A stretch of DNA of 64,000 bases from assembly GCF_002237645.1 (NCBI RefSeq), contig NZ_MJUZ01000049.1:62001-126000 (forward strand), written 5' to 3'. Positions within the stretch are counted from its first letter, which is position 1. Every line of letters begins with the position of its first letter. Made by a program: the position numbers and the translations under genes. Positions 52,977 to 62,612 of this stretch are shown here, piece by piece. Source of the stretch: Desulfovibrio sp. MES5 (GTDB lineage: Bacteria; Desulfobacterota; Desulfovibrionia; Desulfovibrionales; Desulfovibrionaceae). Below the pieces are notes generated by a model. That model was not told the origin of the DNA and ran no database searches. It saw nothing but the letters and a program-made list of their open reading frames with translations.

Positions 52977-55900
52977 TCAAGTTATTCGCCGTATGCCAAA
53001 ACCCAGATCATATATGAAACTATCATCTTTAGTATTATATGAGGTCAGCTCGGCTTGCAGGCCTTCTTCCGGCCATATGCCCGCCTCATGGCACAAGCTT
53101 TCCATTTCCGGCGGGCTGAGCGCCAGCCAGGCATTGGGTGCGGCCTTTTCTTCGAGCATTTCATGTTTGTTGTGCACCCAGCTTGCGCCGTGAGAATCCT
53201 CATCCCAACGAAAATACAGCGCATTTTCGCCTTCAAGTTGCATCCGCCAAAGCTGCTTGCGCCCTGCCCTGTTACGCAGTGGCGTTTGCTCATAGGGCGT
53301 GGCCGACATGCGAAAGGCATCTATGGGACTGCGGCTGAACAGCCCCTCACCTCCATCACTGTCTGCGCCAAAAAACCGCGTAACCCTCGTGGCGATGGCC
53401 GTGTCATCAGCAATGGCAAAGTCACTGCCACCGCCAAGCCGCAACCCGGCATCAATGGTGAGCGCCTCCGCCTGCCAGGGCAGTAACTGGGCAAGATCAT
53501 GCTCTTTATATCGCTTCACCTGCCTTTTGCCTTCGTATCCAGGAAAGATAAAAGCACGAGTATCTTTCGTTCCCTGTTCGCAATTTTTACAGTGACGCAA
53601 ATTGTATCTTAGCACGGCAATATTGTGCGCATTGTCGCAGAAAACGAGACGGTGCCTGTTCACACGCCCAGCAACCTGAACAATGGACTGCGCGCTGGAA
53701 GGCTCAATGACAGCCCAGTCAAAGTCGTGATCCCTGCCCACCTCTTCCACTGGCGTGGCCACAACAATGAAAGGCACTTGCGGCTTCGTGGCGCGGGCCA
53801 CAAGCCCCCGCATTTCCTTGTCTGCGAGGATATGGGCATTCCCTCTCTTGCGGGTCAGCAGATGGTCGAGGCGGCGCTCTTTATGAAACCGGCTGATGCG
53901 CCAGTCGCCCGAGTGATAGCAGGCCACATGGGCATGGGGCAGCGCCTGAGCCAGACTGCGCGCCGTGGCCACAGCCCCGTTGATATTTGCCACACGCACA
54001 AGGCCAAAAGAAATCTGCCTGCCCGACGAAAACTCCCAGGCGTTTTCTGTGTGCAGGCGCTGCACCGCTTCCAGCACCGCAATCTGAAACCCCTGTATGG
54101 AGGGCTCCACCGGTTGTAAAAAAGCCCGTCGCAGGCTGGGCATGCGTTGCAAATGGGACGTCATATCCCTCATGCGTTTGGCATACCATTCTGAAAATGC
54201 AGCGCTTTTGTTGTCAAAAACCAGGACCTCCGGCGCGAGGTTGTCATCAATGACGGCAATGCCTGAAAGTGCGGGAGGGGCGTCTGCCTCTTGCGTCAAT
54301 GCGTGCCGGAGCTTCTGCCCGGAAATCCAGGCGACATGGACGGCGTCAGCCGTGGCCTGAGAAAGCGTGGCCGAAGAACAGACGATATTGCGCCCGAAAA
54401 AAGCGCTCAGTTGCACCAGCCGCAAGACCGCCACAAGGGCTTCCGGCTCATAACCGTCAACCTCGTCCAGCACCAGATCGGCCGTCATGAGGCGCAGCAG
54501 GGCTTTGACGTGATGCCCCTGCCGGTCAGGCCGACCGGCGGCATCCAGAAAATCAATGGTAGACACCAGCAAGGGTGAACCGACGATCACCCTTTCGCGT
54601 TCCGTGCGCCAGAATGGTTCCATCCAGGCAGGCAATGGGCCGGAATCGCCGCTGCACATGATCTCGGATTCGACCACATCCCGATCATCAATGTTTTCTG
54701 CCCGCTTGGCCCAGTCAAAAAGCCTTTGGGTGACGCCATCGCCGATGACCGTGGCCATGTCGGCGGGCAAAATGCCAAGGTCAGATTGCAGAGAGTGCCC
54801 TGTCTGCAAGGTCAAGCTGCGCAAATTGAGCGCAATGGAGCAGCGCGGCGCGGCATCACGCGAAAGAATGCAGGCCGCACGCAGGTTCATTCTTGTCTTG
54901 CCGCTGCCTGTACCAGCCATATTGAAAACAAGGCAGGGCGTGTCGGGATTATCCAGTCGCCAGCGGGCCAAAGCATCGGCAGCGAGGTTTTGCCAGTGAT
55001 AACGTGAGGCTTCGTCCGCTGGTTCCGTAATGGACGCCACTGAAGCCTCTTGCAGACCTTCAAGCGGGCCCGCTGTGCTCTGCGTCAGTTGGCCCATGCG
55101 CCATGCGGCGTTGGCGGCTACATGGGCCACTTCAGTCAAATGCCAGCGCAGCGGCTGGTTGAGGACGCGTTTGTTTTCGACAAATCGGGTATTGGCGGCG
55201 CTTGTGCCGTCATCAAGAGGGGTGGGATATGCTCTGGCGGAAACAGTGTGGTCAGCAAAAATGAGTGCTGCCCGAGCCAGAATAAGGCATGCCCACCAGA
55301 ATTCCGTATGCTCCTTACCCTGGAGCGTCTCGGACAGCGCGCTCAGCTTTGATTCAAGCCGCTGAAAATTTTTCCATATGTCCTTGGGTAGGGACTCGTG
55401 GGGCTGGCTGTAGTCTTGAGGAACATTCTTTGAACGGACATGGGAAGCCTCCACTGAAGGGACGCTTCCACCGTCTTCACCGCCAGAAAAAAGCAAATGG
55501 TGGCTTGCCACAAGAAAATCAATGGCTTCCAAAGCGGTGGCTGGGGCGTGATACGCCCTTGAACCCGGGCCTGTTGGACGTTTTATGACGACGTTAAGCG
55601 CCGCATCGTCATGCAAAACCTGCCATGCCTCCTGCCAGCTTGCACCCTGCCGCAAAGCGCGCAGCAGGCAGACGGATATCCACTCATGGCGCACATCATC
55701 ACGCAGCATTTTGGGATCGCGCAGTTTATTTTGAAAGTATGCTGAATACTTGCCGAGGTCATGAACCAGTGCGGCAGCCTGCGCCAACAGGCAGACACAG
55801 CGAAGCCAGAGCGGGGTTTCTGCCGCGCGCCTGACAAAACGCCGTGAGGTTCGCACGGCAACAGCGCCGTCAGCAGAAAACCTGCCCCGCGCGCCCACAA

Positions 55901-56123
55901 TCCACAGCAAACGCATACGGCGGCGGCCGTCATTCTGATAACAGGCCACCGCCGTATTGCGGGTTGCGCTTTTGCGAAGAGCAGCATGAAGTTCTGCCAG
56001 CCCTTCACGGGTTATGGGCGTCATCCATGTGCGAATACCGGCTCTTGGCGCGTAGCTATCTAAAATCCTTTGCGTTCTTGAAACTGATTTTCGTGTGCAT
56101 TCAGAAATAAGAACAACATGCAT
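52977..56123 (-). CDS. cas2-3: Cas2-Cas3 fusion nuclease-helicase, type I-F
   Basis: 1048 aa. Residues 1-95 are the fused Cas2 domain (MHVVLISECTRKSVSRTQRI, RNTAVACYQNDGRR), typical of I-F. The HD nuclease follows (ALVHDLGKYSAYFQNKL, ~115-130). The helicase has Walker A MAGTGSGKTRMNLRAA, DEVD box VLDEVDGYEPEAL and CSSATLSQAT, with motif VI VAGRVNRHR. It degrades DNA marked by Cascade and partners Cas1. First gene of the operon; GAGG 8 bp before the ATG. Apparently intact. Confidence 0.96.
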   Translation of the reverse strand: MHVVLISECTRKSVSRTQRILDSYAPRAGIRTWMTPITREGLAELHAALRKSATRNTAVACYQNDGRRRMRLLWIVGARGRFSADGAVAVRTSRRFVRRAAETPLWLRCVCLLAQAAALVHDLGKYSAYFQNKLRDPKMLRDDVRHEWISVCLLRALRQGASWQEAWQVLHDDAALNVVIKRPTGPGSRAYHAPATALEAIDFLVASHHLLFSGGEDGGSVPSVEASHVRSKNVPQDYSQPHESLPKDIWKNFQRLESKLSALSETLQGKEHTEFWWACLILARAALIFADHTVSARAYPTPLDDGTSAANTRFVENKRVLNQPLRWHLTEVAHVAANAAWRMGQLTQSTAGPLEGLQEASVASITEPADEASRYHWQNLAADALARWRLDNPDTPCLVFNMAGTGSGKTRMNLRAACILSRDAAPRCSIALNLRSLTLQTGHSLQSDLGILPADMATVIGDGVTQRLFDWAKRAENIDDRDVVESEIMCSGDSGPLPAWMEPFWRTERERVIVGSPLLVSTIDFLDAAGRPDRQGHHVKALLRLMTADLVLDEVDGYEPEALVAVLRLVQLSAFFGRNIVCSSATLSQATADAVHVAWISGQKLRHALTQEADAPPALSGIAVIDDNLAPEVLVFDNKSAAFSEWYAKRMRDMTSHLQRMPSLRRAFLQPVEPSIQGFQIAVLEAVQRLHTENAWEFSSGRQISFGLVRVANINGAVATARSLAQALPHAHVACYHSGDWRISRFHKERRLDHLLTRKRGNAHILADKEMRGLVARATKPQVPFIVVATPVEEVGRDHDFDWAVIEPSSAQSIVQVAGRVNRHRLVFCDNAHNIAVLRYNLRHCKNCEQGTKDTRAFIFPGYEGKRQVKRYKEHDLAQLLPWQAEALTIDAGLRLGGGSDFAIADDTAIATRVTRFFGADSDGGEGLFSRSPIDAFRMSATPYEQTPLRNRAGRKQLWRMQLEGENALYFRWDEDSHGASWVHNKHEMLEEKAAPNAWLALSPPEMESLCHEAGIWPEEGLQAELTSYNTKDDSFIYDLGFGIRRIT

Positions 56124-56756
56124 CTGTCGCTAACCTCAGTTTCAATTTGAAGCGGTCGAAGCGATACAATAGATACAACGATATTTTTCTTCATCTATTA
56201 TGGTGCAAATAAAATCAGGTCAAACCTTATTACTGATTTTTTATGAGCGACTGCCAGGCATTAAAACAAAACTGGCAAGGTGAACCTGATAATACAGTCA
56301 GTTATTGCCCAACAAGCAAGAATATTTTTTTGTTTTGCCCCAAAAAATACGGCTGGGTTTTACACATAACCAGGCAATCACCCAAGATAAATTTTATCTA
56401 CAGATCTTTACAATGCGATATGTTTACAATAAATATATAAGTAGCCTAAAAGTATATAAAAAATTTCAACGGCAATTTACAATAAATTTCATCACAAATA
56501 AAAAAATATACATTTAACATAGATATATCAATACTAGACAACTACAGTATATTTACACACAACAAAATGTTGATACGCGCAATACCCACCCACAATAGCG
56601 TACAAGCGCCATTTTATCATTCTATATACATTAGAAACAGCCCTTGTGGATAATTTTTCATGGCTGGTTTATGGTGGCGGGCTTTTTGTCTCAGTCCTGC
56701 CTGCGCGGCACTGTCCAGAGTCCATCCACCCTGATTCCTCCACAAGGAGAGTGTTC
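56124..56756. other. AT-rich divergent spacer between cas2-3 and focA
   Basis: Base composition of 56,150-56,640 is much richer in A and T than the rest of the window. The possible ORF at 56243 (65 aa) has no ribosome site or credible family. The region carries the cas operon promoter and the focA promoter; nothing else stands out. Confidence 0.5.
56196..56223 (-). promoter_or_regulatory. Candidate promoter of the cas operon
   Basis: On the minus strand TTGACC (56223-56218) and ATAATA/CATAAT (56202-56196) with 15-16 bp between, 70-100 bp before cas2-3. Confidence 0.4.
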
Positions 56757-57644
56757 ATGACCGGAGCGTCCTTTGAAGCGCTGAATCCTCGCCAGATGTA
56801 CGGCAAGGTTGTGGAAACCATGATAATCAAGGCTACGCGGCCACCGCGCCAGGCTTTTTTGCTGTCAGTGATGGCGGGGCTGTTTATCGGACTGGGCTTT
56901 GTATACTGCGCTGTGGCGAATGTGACAGGAGCCGGCAAGATCGTTGGCGGGCTTGTATTCAGTCTTGGCCTCATGCTTGTTGTGGTGCTCGGCGGCGACC
57001 TTTTCACCTCGACCACCATGACGCTTGTGCCACGCGCGAGCAACAAAATCAGCTGGAGGCAGATGCTCGCAAACTGGGGCATCGTTTATGCCGGAAACTT
57101 CGTCGGCGCTATTGCTCTTGTGGCCCTTATCCTTCTCAGCGGGCACCCTTGGAACGACGGCGGCAGCATTGCCCTTTATTACATCAAGACAACCGAATAC
57201 AAGCTGTCCCACACCTTCATTGAAGCCCTGTTTCTGGGGGTCATGTGCAATCTTATGGTCTGCCTTGGCGTGTGGATGGGGTATTCTGGCCGCTCGCTTT
57301 TCGACAAGATGGCAGCCTGCCTTTTTCCTGTGGGCCTGTTCATTGCCTGCGGATTTGAACACAGCATCGCCAACATGTTCATGATCCCCATCGGCATTCT
57401 ATGCAGCGGCATGATGCCCCCCGAAGTGGCGGCCAAACTGGCCGATCCTGTCCACACCCTCTCGCTGCTCACCTGGGAAAACTTTGTGCTGAAAAATCTC
57501 ATCCCGGTAACACTGGGCAACATCCTTGGCGGCGGCGTGCTTGTGGGTCTGTTCCATTGGCTTGTGTTCGCAGATGAAAATACCAGGGAAGCCCGCGCGA
57601 CAAGCGATTCCCACGAAAGCCTGGAAGAGCCGCACGCCGGGTAA
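56757..57644 (+). CDS. focA: Formate/nitrite transporter (FocA/NirC family)
   Basis: 295 aa, six helices. FNT signatures: KATRPPRQAFLLSVMAGLFIG (N-terminal half), LGGDLFTSTTM, WGIVYAGNFVGAIA, and NLIPVTLGNILGGGV near the C-terminus with the second-half GCN-like motif. Moves formate (or nitrite, hydrosulfide) across the inner membrane. Start 56757 has AAGGAGAG; the upstream frame from 56646 has none. Formate use suits hydrogen/formate-driven anaerobic growth. Confidence 0.9.
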   Translation: MTGASFEALNPRQMYGKVVETMIIKATRPPRQAFLLSVMAGLFIGLGFVYCAVANVTGAGKIVGGLVFSLGLMLVVVLGGDLFTSTTMTLVPRASNKISWRQMLANWGIVYAGNFVGAIALVALILLSGHPWNDGGSIALYYIKTTEYKLSHTFIEALFLGVMCNLMVCLGVWMGYSGRSLFDKMAACLFPVGLFIACGFEHSIANMFMIPIGILCSGMMPPEVAAKLADPVHTLSLLTWENFVLKNLIPVTLGNILGGGVLVGLFHWLVFADENTREARATSDSHESLEEPHAG

Positions 57645-58325
57645 TGCCAAGGCAGTTGGGCAGCCGACCGCAGGGGCGGCAATTCTTCAGCATTCCGGGC
57701 ACATCACCGCCATTTTTTGTCTGGCATACACTTATTGACAATATTGCTGGGAGGGGGCGGCGTCCGCAGTGGCGCACAAAAGCCCCCTCCCCCGGTTGTA
57801 TAATGATTTTGCTCGCACACGAGCTGATGCCGCGACCAGGTCTGAAATTTTTTCAGGTTGCGACAGTAAAGATACCTGGTTGCGATATCAGTAGAGACCG
57901 TGTATGTTCGCAAAAGCTTTACGGCGCTCCGCGCTAACGCTTATCGGCGCATGAAGCTGCGCACTGTCTTTCCCACAGTGCGCCGCTGCCCTGCCACCCC
58001 GCCGGGCAGTCCCCCAACAGTTCAGGCAAGCTCTGCGGGCGCTGGCTCAAGCGGCGCTCAGGCCTTTGCGGCAGATGCTTGCCCGCACGGTCATCAAGCA
58101 CATTCACAATGAAATGCCTAACCAGCGGCATATACGCACTATCTTCTTCACTGCACAGGAACGCTTGCATATTTTTCAAAAAAACGTACTCTCCAACAAG
58201 CAGACTAGTATGCCTGCCGCAAAAGCGCGCCACACGGTGCTGCTGCGGCGAATTCCTCTTGGGATTCCGGCATGCTGCTGAAATTTTTCGCGGTGGTGAA
58301 CCCGCCCCGCAGCCAAAGGATTTTC
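57645..58325. other. Long leader region upstream of the RNase E/G gene
   Basis: 680 bp without a credible gene. It includes a possible focA hairpin (GGGAGGGGG/CCCCCTCCC at 57749-57791), a TATAAT at 57799-57804 and a nine-bp hairpin GCGCACTGT/ACAGTGCGC (57959-57983). A transcript from 57810 would have a ~515-nt leader, reminiscent of autoregulated rne leaders elsewhere; that is inference. Confidence 0.5.
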
Positions 58326-61280
58326 ATGACCAAAGACCAAGAAACCCCAGTGACAGAGTCCCAGAATTCAGGCGAACCGAGCCCGAAGCCTTCAAAACCC
58401 AAGACCCGCGCCTCTGCCCGCGGAAAGACGGCTACTGTCTCTCAAACAGCGGCCAAAACGGCAGAAAAAACAGCGCCTCCTTCCCCCGCTTCCAAGACTT
58501 CTCCCAAAGCTTCCCCATCATCCGCCAGTACGGATTCCGCACCAAAATCTGCCAGGCCCAAAACCGCCAGAAACACAACGGCTAAATCCGCTTCAGGCAA
58601 AAAAAGTTCCGGCACGCCTGATGCCGCCAGGGCTGGCAAGTCTGACAACGCGCCTGCGGCATCTGGCACTGCGCCTGCGGTAAAGGCTGCATCTGAAAAG
58701 ACTGCCCGGCCTGCCGCACCCACGGCGCAGACGCCTGCAGAAAAAGATAAAAGCGTGGAAAAAGCGCCCGCCGCGAAATCCAGAAACCCCCGAAGCAGGC
58801 AGACGCCCGCCAAGACTGGCAAGGACGGCGTGACCGTCAAAACAGAGGGCAAGGCCGCTCCAGTGGCAGCCACGGCTGAAGACGTGTCTGCCAACGAAAA
58901 AGGCACTGCCAGAAGCAGGACGGCAAAAACCGGGGCAGCCAAGAGCTCGACCCGGGCGCATGCCGGCAAAAGCACTGCCGCCAAGCCGGATGCCGCCACA
59001 AGCGCCGCTGGCAAGACTGCTGGCGCTGCACAGGGCAAGGCTGCGACACCCGATGCCAGAACTGATGCCCGATCTGACGCCAGGCCCAACGCCAAAGCTG
59101 ATGCCGGAACTGGCGCAAAAACGGCTTCCGCTGCCGGGTCCCGCTCTTCCGCCAAAGCCCGTACCGCCGCGCCGCGCAAAAAAACGTCGGGCCAGAAGCC
59201 TGTAGAAAAGTCCGCCGCGCAGCCTGAAAAGAAAAATCTTCCGTCTTCCGCCAACGCCGCCCAGGCCAAGCCTGCCCCGGCCAAAGCCGAAGCCGGTCAG
59301 CGCCAGCCCCAGGCCGCACAAACCCAGGCAGCCAAGCCCGTTACCGAGGTCAAAGACGCCACCGTTTCCGTCACTGCAACGGTCGCATCCACCGAAGTGC
59401 TGGCGCTGGCTTCCGGCGAAAAGCTGGCCATCGCCAGCCGTGAATCTCTTGCCATTACGGCTTCTGAAACTCTGGCGCTGGAGGCTACAACCGACGCCCA
59501 GGATGCTGAAGAACGCGCTGAAGGCTCCGGCGACGCCCCGCGCCGCAAGAACAGGCGTGGACGCCGCGGAGGGCGTGGTCGCAACCGCAAAAAAGAGCAG
59601 AATGGCGATAATGGCGAAACGCAGGCGAGCAATGAGGCCGCTGCCGATGAGGTAAAGAATGGCGCGCCGCAGAACGGGCAGAGCCAACCCATTGCTGATG
59701 AGGATCAGCCCGGCGCTTCCGCGCCTGCTGCCAGCCCGGACAAGGAAACACCCGAACCGGCCAAGGCAGCCAGCAACCAGAAATCTGCTCCGGCAGCGCC
59801 AACCGCCAAGGGCAAGGGTAAATCCGAATCAAGCTCAGGCAGACGCCGCATGTTCATCAGTGTTCTGCCAGGCGAGCAGGTTGAGGTGGCCCTGACCGAA
59901 GACGGCCAGTTGCTCGAATATTACCTGGACATGCTGCATCAGCGCAAAATCAAGGGCAATATTTACAAGGGCGTCATCCACAATATCGACACCAATCTTC
60001 AGGCCGCTTTTGTGAGCTACGGCGCGGGCAAAAACGGTTTCTTGCAGATTGACGAAATCCATCCGGAATACTGGCTGACGCATCATGAGCCTGCCAAGGG
60101 CAAAAAATTTCCGCCAATCCAGAAAGTGCTCAAGGCCGGACAGGAAGTGCTTGTTCAGGTCGTGAAGGAGCCCACGGGCAGCAAGGGCGCGTTTTTAACC
60201 ACGTGGCTCTCCCTGGCCGGACGTTTTCTTGTGCTCACCCCCGGACAGGAACAGATCGGCGTGTCGCGCAAGGTGGACGACGATGATGAACGCAGCCGCC
60301 TGCGCGAAATGATGAACGGCATTGACCCCGGCCAGGGGCTTGGCGTCATCGTGCGGACGGTCAGCGCTGGGACCACCAAGACCACCCTCAAGACAGACCT
60401 GCAATATCTGAAGCGCGTCTGGCGCGACATCCGCAAAAAAGCCACCGAAGTTACGGCCCCTGCCCTTATCTATCAGGAGCCCGGACTGTCGGAACGCGCC
60501 GTGCGCGACTATCTGACGGAAGACGTGGGCGAAATATGGGTGGACAACGAGGATGTGGCCCAGAGCATCCGCGAAACCGTCAACCTGCTCTTCCCCCGCA
60601 AGAGTGACCTCGTGCGCCTGCACAATGATGTGCGCACCTCCATGTGGGAGCGGTTTAACCTGCGCCGCCAGCTTGACCAGATTTATACCCGTGAAGTGCT
60701 GCTGCCATCGGGCGGCCGGTTGGTCTTTGACCAGACCGAAGCCCTCATGGCCATTGATATCAACTCGGGCAAAATATCCGGCAAGGGCAACTTTGAGGCC
60801 ATGGCCCATAAAACCAATATGGAAGCCGCTGAAGCCATTGCCCGCCACCTCAAGCTGCGCGACATCGGCGGACAGGTGGTTATCGACTTCATTGAAATGC
60901 GCGACAAAAAGCATGTCATTGAAGTGGAAAAAACTCTGCGCAACATCATGAAGAACGACCGCGCGCGCCACGATGTGGGCCGCATGAGTTCCTTTGGCCT
61001 TCTTGAACTTGTGCGCCAGCGTACCGGCTCATCGGCCCTCGCCATCACGATGGAGCCTTGCCCCGCTTGCGGAGGCACGGGCCAGCGCCGCAACCTCGAA
61101 TGGCAGGCTCTCCAGGCCCTTCGGGAAATGCACCGCATGCTGCGCGCTGAAAACAAAGAAAAATGCGTCTACAGCGCCTCGCCCGAACTGGCCCTGTATC
61201 TGCTCAACCACAAGCGCGACAGTCTGCGTGAAATGGAACAAAGCTACAGCAAATGTCTGGAAATATCCGTTCGTCCATAA
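58326..61280 (+). CDS. rne: Ribonuclease E/G with long low-complexity N-terminal extension
   Basis: 984 aa. Residues 1-~505 are almost only Ala, Lys, Pro, Thr and Ser with a late Arg/Gly-rich stretch (RRKNRRGRRGGRGRNRKK). The catalytic core (~505-984) begins RRRMFISVLPGEQVEVAL, has an S1-type domain (GNIYKGVIHNIDTNLQAAFV, KNGFLQIDEIH), the active-site segments ALMAIDINSGK and VVIDFIEMRDKKH, and a Zn-link CPACGGTGQ. E. coli RNase E has its scaffold at the C-terminus; here it is at the N-terminus. Start 58326 follows AAAGGA. It likely drives mRNA decay and rRNA processing. Confidence 0.92.
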   Translation: MTKDQETPVTESQNSGEPSPKPSKPKTRASARGKTATVSQTAAKTAEKTAPPSPASKTSPKASPSSASTDSAPKSARPKTARNTTAKSASGKKSSGTPDAARAGKSDNAPAASGTAPAVKAASEKTARPAAPTAQTPAEKDKSVEKAPAAKSRNPRSRQTPAKTGKDGVTVKTEGKAAPVAATAEDVSANEKGTARSRTAKTGAAKSSTRAHAGKSTAAKPDAATSAAGKTAGAAQGKAATPDARTDARSDARPNAKADAGTGAKTASAAGSRSSAKARTAAPRKKTSGQKPVEKSAAQPEKKNLPSSANAAQAKPAPAKAEAGQRQPQAAQTQAAKPVTEVKDATVSVTATVASTEVLALASGEKLAIASRESLAITASETLALEATTDAQDAEERAEGSGDAPRRKNRRGRRGGRGRNRKKEQNGDNGETQASNEAAADEVKNGAPQNGQSQPIADEDQPGASAPAASPDKETPEPAKAASNQKSAPAAPTAKGKGKSESSSGRRRMFISVLPGEQVEVALTEDGQLLEYYLDMLHQRKIKGNIYKGVIHNIDTNLQAAFVSYGAGKNGFLQIDEIHPEYWLTHHEPAKGKKFPPIQKVLKAGQEVLVQVVKEPTGSKGAFLTTWLSLAGRFLVLTPGQEQIGVSRKVDDDDERSRLREMMNGIDPGQGLGVIVRTVSAGTTKTTLKTDLQYLKRVWRDIRKKATEVTAPALIYQEPGLSERAVRDYLTEDVGEIWVDNEDVAQSIRETVNLLFPRKSDLVRLHNDVRTSMWERFNLRRQLDQIYTREVLLPSGGRLVFDQTEALMAIDINSGKISGKGNFEAMAHKTNMEAAEAIARHLKLRDIGGQVVIDFIEMRDKKHVIEVEKTLRNIMKNDRARHDVGRMSSFGLLELVRQRTGSSALAITMEPCPACGGTGQRRNLEWQALQALREMHRMLRAENKEKCVYSASPELALYLLNHKRDSLREMEQSYSKCLEISVRP

Positions 61281-61972
61281 TGGGCGGGCAAAGCACGGCC
61301 TCCGGGAAGTCCCCCTTCCCGGAGGCCGCTGCAGCCATATCCGCAACGCCAGCGCCCACTGACTCCTCTGGCCCGCAATCCTCCCCTGCCGCTGCGCCCA
61401 ATGCTCGCAGCCTGCTGCTGCACGTCTGTTGCGGCCCTTGCGCCGTCATGCCGATCACGCGGCTGCTGGATGAGGGCTTTGCGGTCACAGCCTGGTATAT
61501 GAACCCCAACATACACCCGCTCTCCGAGTATCTGCGCAGAAGGGACGCGGCGGGCGAATGCGCCGAACGGTTGGGCATTCCCATTCTTTACGATGATGCC
61601 AGCTGGAACATCACCGCATGGCTGCGCGCTGTGGCGGGCCGCGATGCCGCGCCCCAACGCTGCGCGTACTGCTGCTCGAGCCGCATCGAGGCAGCCTTTG
61701 CCGCAGCCAGAGGGCTCGGCTTCGCCTTTGTGAGCAGCAGCCTGCTGTATTCACGCTATCAACCCCATGACGTCATCAGGCAGACAGGCGAGCGCCTGTC
61801 CAGTGCAGACGGCGCGGGACCCGGATTCGTATACAGGGATTTTCGTGAAGACTGGCAGGAAGGCATCGACAGATCAAAGGCGATGGAGCTGTACCGCCAG
61901 CCCTACTGTGGCTGTATTTATAGCGAAGCCGAGCGCTACGAAAAAAAGCTGAAGCGTCTGATTTCAGCCTGA
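61280..61972 (+). CDS. queH: Epoxyqueuosine reductase QueH
   Basis: 230 aa. HVCCGPCAVMPITRLLDEG, MNPNIHPLSEYLRRRDA, QRCAYCCSSRIE and YCGCIYSE form the cysteine pattern of QueH (DUF208), which reduces epoxyqueuosine to queuosine in tRNA using an iron-sulfur cluster. Its ATG overlaps the rne stop (TAATG); ATG 61253 is an alternative. About 40 extra Pro/Ser-rich N-terminal residues precede the fold. Complements queD at 26094. Confidence 0.92.
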   Translation: MGGQSTASGKSPFPEAAAAISATPAPTDSSGPQSSPAAAPNARSLLLHVCCGPCAVMPITRLLDEGFAVTAWYMNPNIHPLSEYLRRRDAAGECAERLGIPILYDDASWNITAWLRAVAGRDAAPQRCAYCCSSRIEAAFAAARGLGFAFVSSSLLYSRYQPHDVIRQTGERLSSADGAGPGFVYRDFREDWQEGIDRSKAMELYRQPYCGCIYSEAERYEKKLKRLISA

Positions 61973-62042
61973 TAAAAAATTTTTGCATTTTTTTGCTTGA
62001 CCTTATCCCGTATTTTCCGTAAACACTTCCTTGCCTGAACGA

Positions 62043-62118
62043 TCCCCGATAGCTCAATTGGCAGAGCGGGTGACTGTTAATCACTAGGTTGGCGGTTCAA
62101 GTCCGTCTCGGGGAGCCA
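62043..62118 (+). tRNA. tRNA-Asn (GTT), CCA encoded
   Basis: Acceptor arms TCCCCGA/TCGGGGA with discriminator G and encoded CCA; D-arm GCTC...GAGC; anticodon loop CTGTTAA with GTT; T-arm GGCGG TTCAAGT CCGTC. Common integration target; phage-like genes follow. Confidence 0.97.
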
Positions 62119-62126
62119 AAGAAATC

Positions 62127-62162
62127 AAGGGTTTGTGGAAATACCACAAACCCTTTTTCTTT
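62127..62162 (+). terminator. Terminator of tRNA-Asn
   Basis: Twelve-bp arms AAGGGTTTGTGG/CCACAAACCCTT, loop AAATA, T run. Confidence 0.93.
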
Positions 62163-62328
62163 ATATTTAGCATTTTATCCCGTTCCTATCCCGCTATGAT
62201 CAGGTATGGGGCGGTTTTTAGTGGTAATGCTAGGTAAAAATCTAAAAACTAGACCGACAGAATTCTTATTAAATTTCGCCAGTACCCCAAGGTTTGCGTT
62301 CAAGCAAGACAATCGTTATCTTCCAAGT

Positions 62329-62529
62329 ATGAGCACAAACAAGGAATACCTTCCTCCACTCAGGCCGTGTATCAAATGCGGCAAAATGCCTCAACGTGAA
62401 ACATCAAGACCGGGTGGAAGAACCCAAGATATTTACCGATATTCCTGTGAATGCGGCAACTGTCCACTCCAGTGGTCTGTCAGCGAATCTGCTGCAATTC
62501 GTTTGTGGAACGCATATGTTGCGACTTGA
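62329..62529 (+). CDS. Lar-like small zinc-ribbon protein
   Basis: 66 aa. Two Cys pairs, PCIKCGKMPQ and CECGNCPLQW, and a terminal SAAIRLWNAYV that resembles the ending of phage Lar (restriction alleviation) proteins. It lies just after tRNA-Asn on the phage-like side. ATG 62329 is preceded by TCTTCCAAGT, a weak ribosome site; a longer frame from 62206 is not credible. Confidence 0.55.
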   Translation: MSTNKEYLPPLRPCIKCGKMPQRETSRPGGRTQDIYRYSCECGNCPLQWSVSESAAIRLWNAYVAT

Positions 62530-62612
62530 CCTATACTTCAGTCGAAAAATAAAAGTATAGCATGGGCAAGGAAGAGGGAAGCCCCCATTTCCCTGCCCAA
62601 GAATCAACTTTT

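Noticed and set aside
56243-56440. A 65-residue ORF next to the cas operon as a possible anti-CRISPR or regulator
   Set aside because: No ribosome site, AT-rich low-information sequence, no recognisable family.
62043-62118. An att direct repeat of the tRNA-Asn 3' end within the window
   Set aside because: No second copy of the tRNA end was seen before 64000; it could only lie beyond the window.
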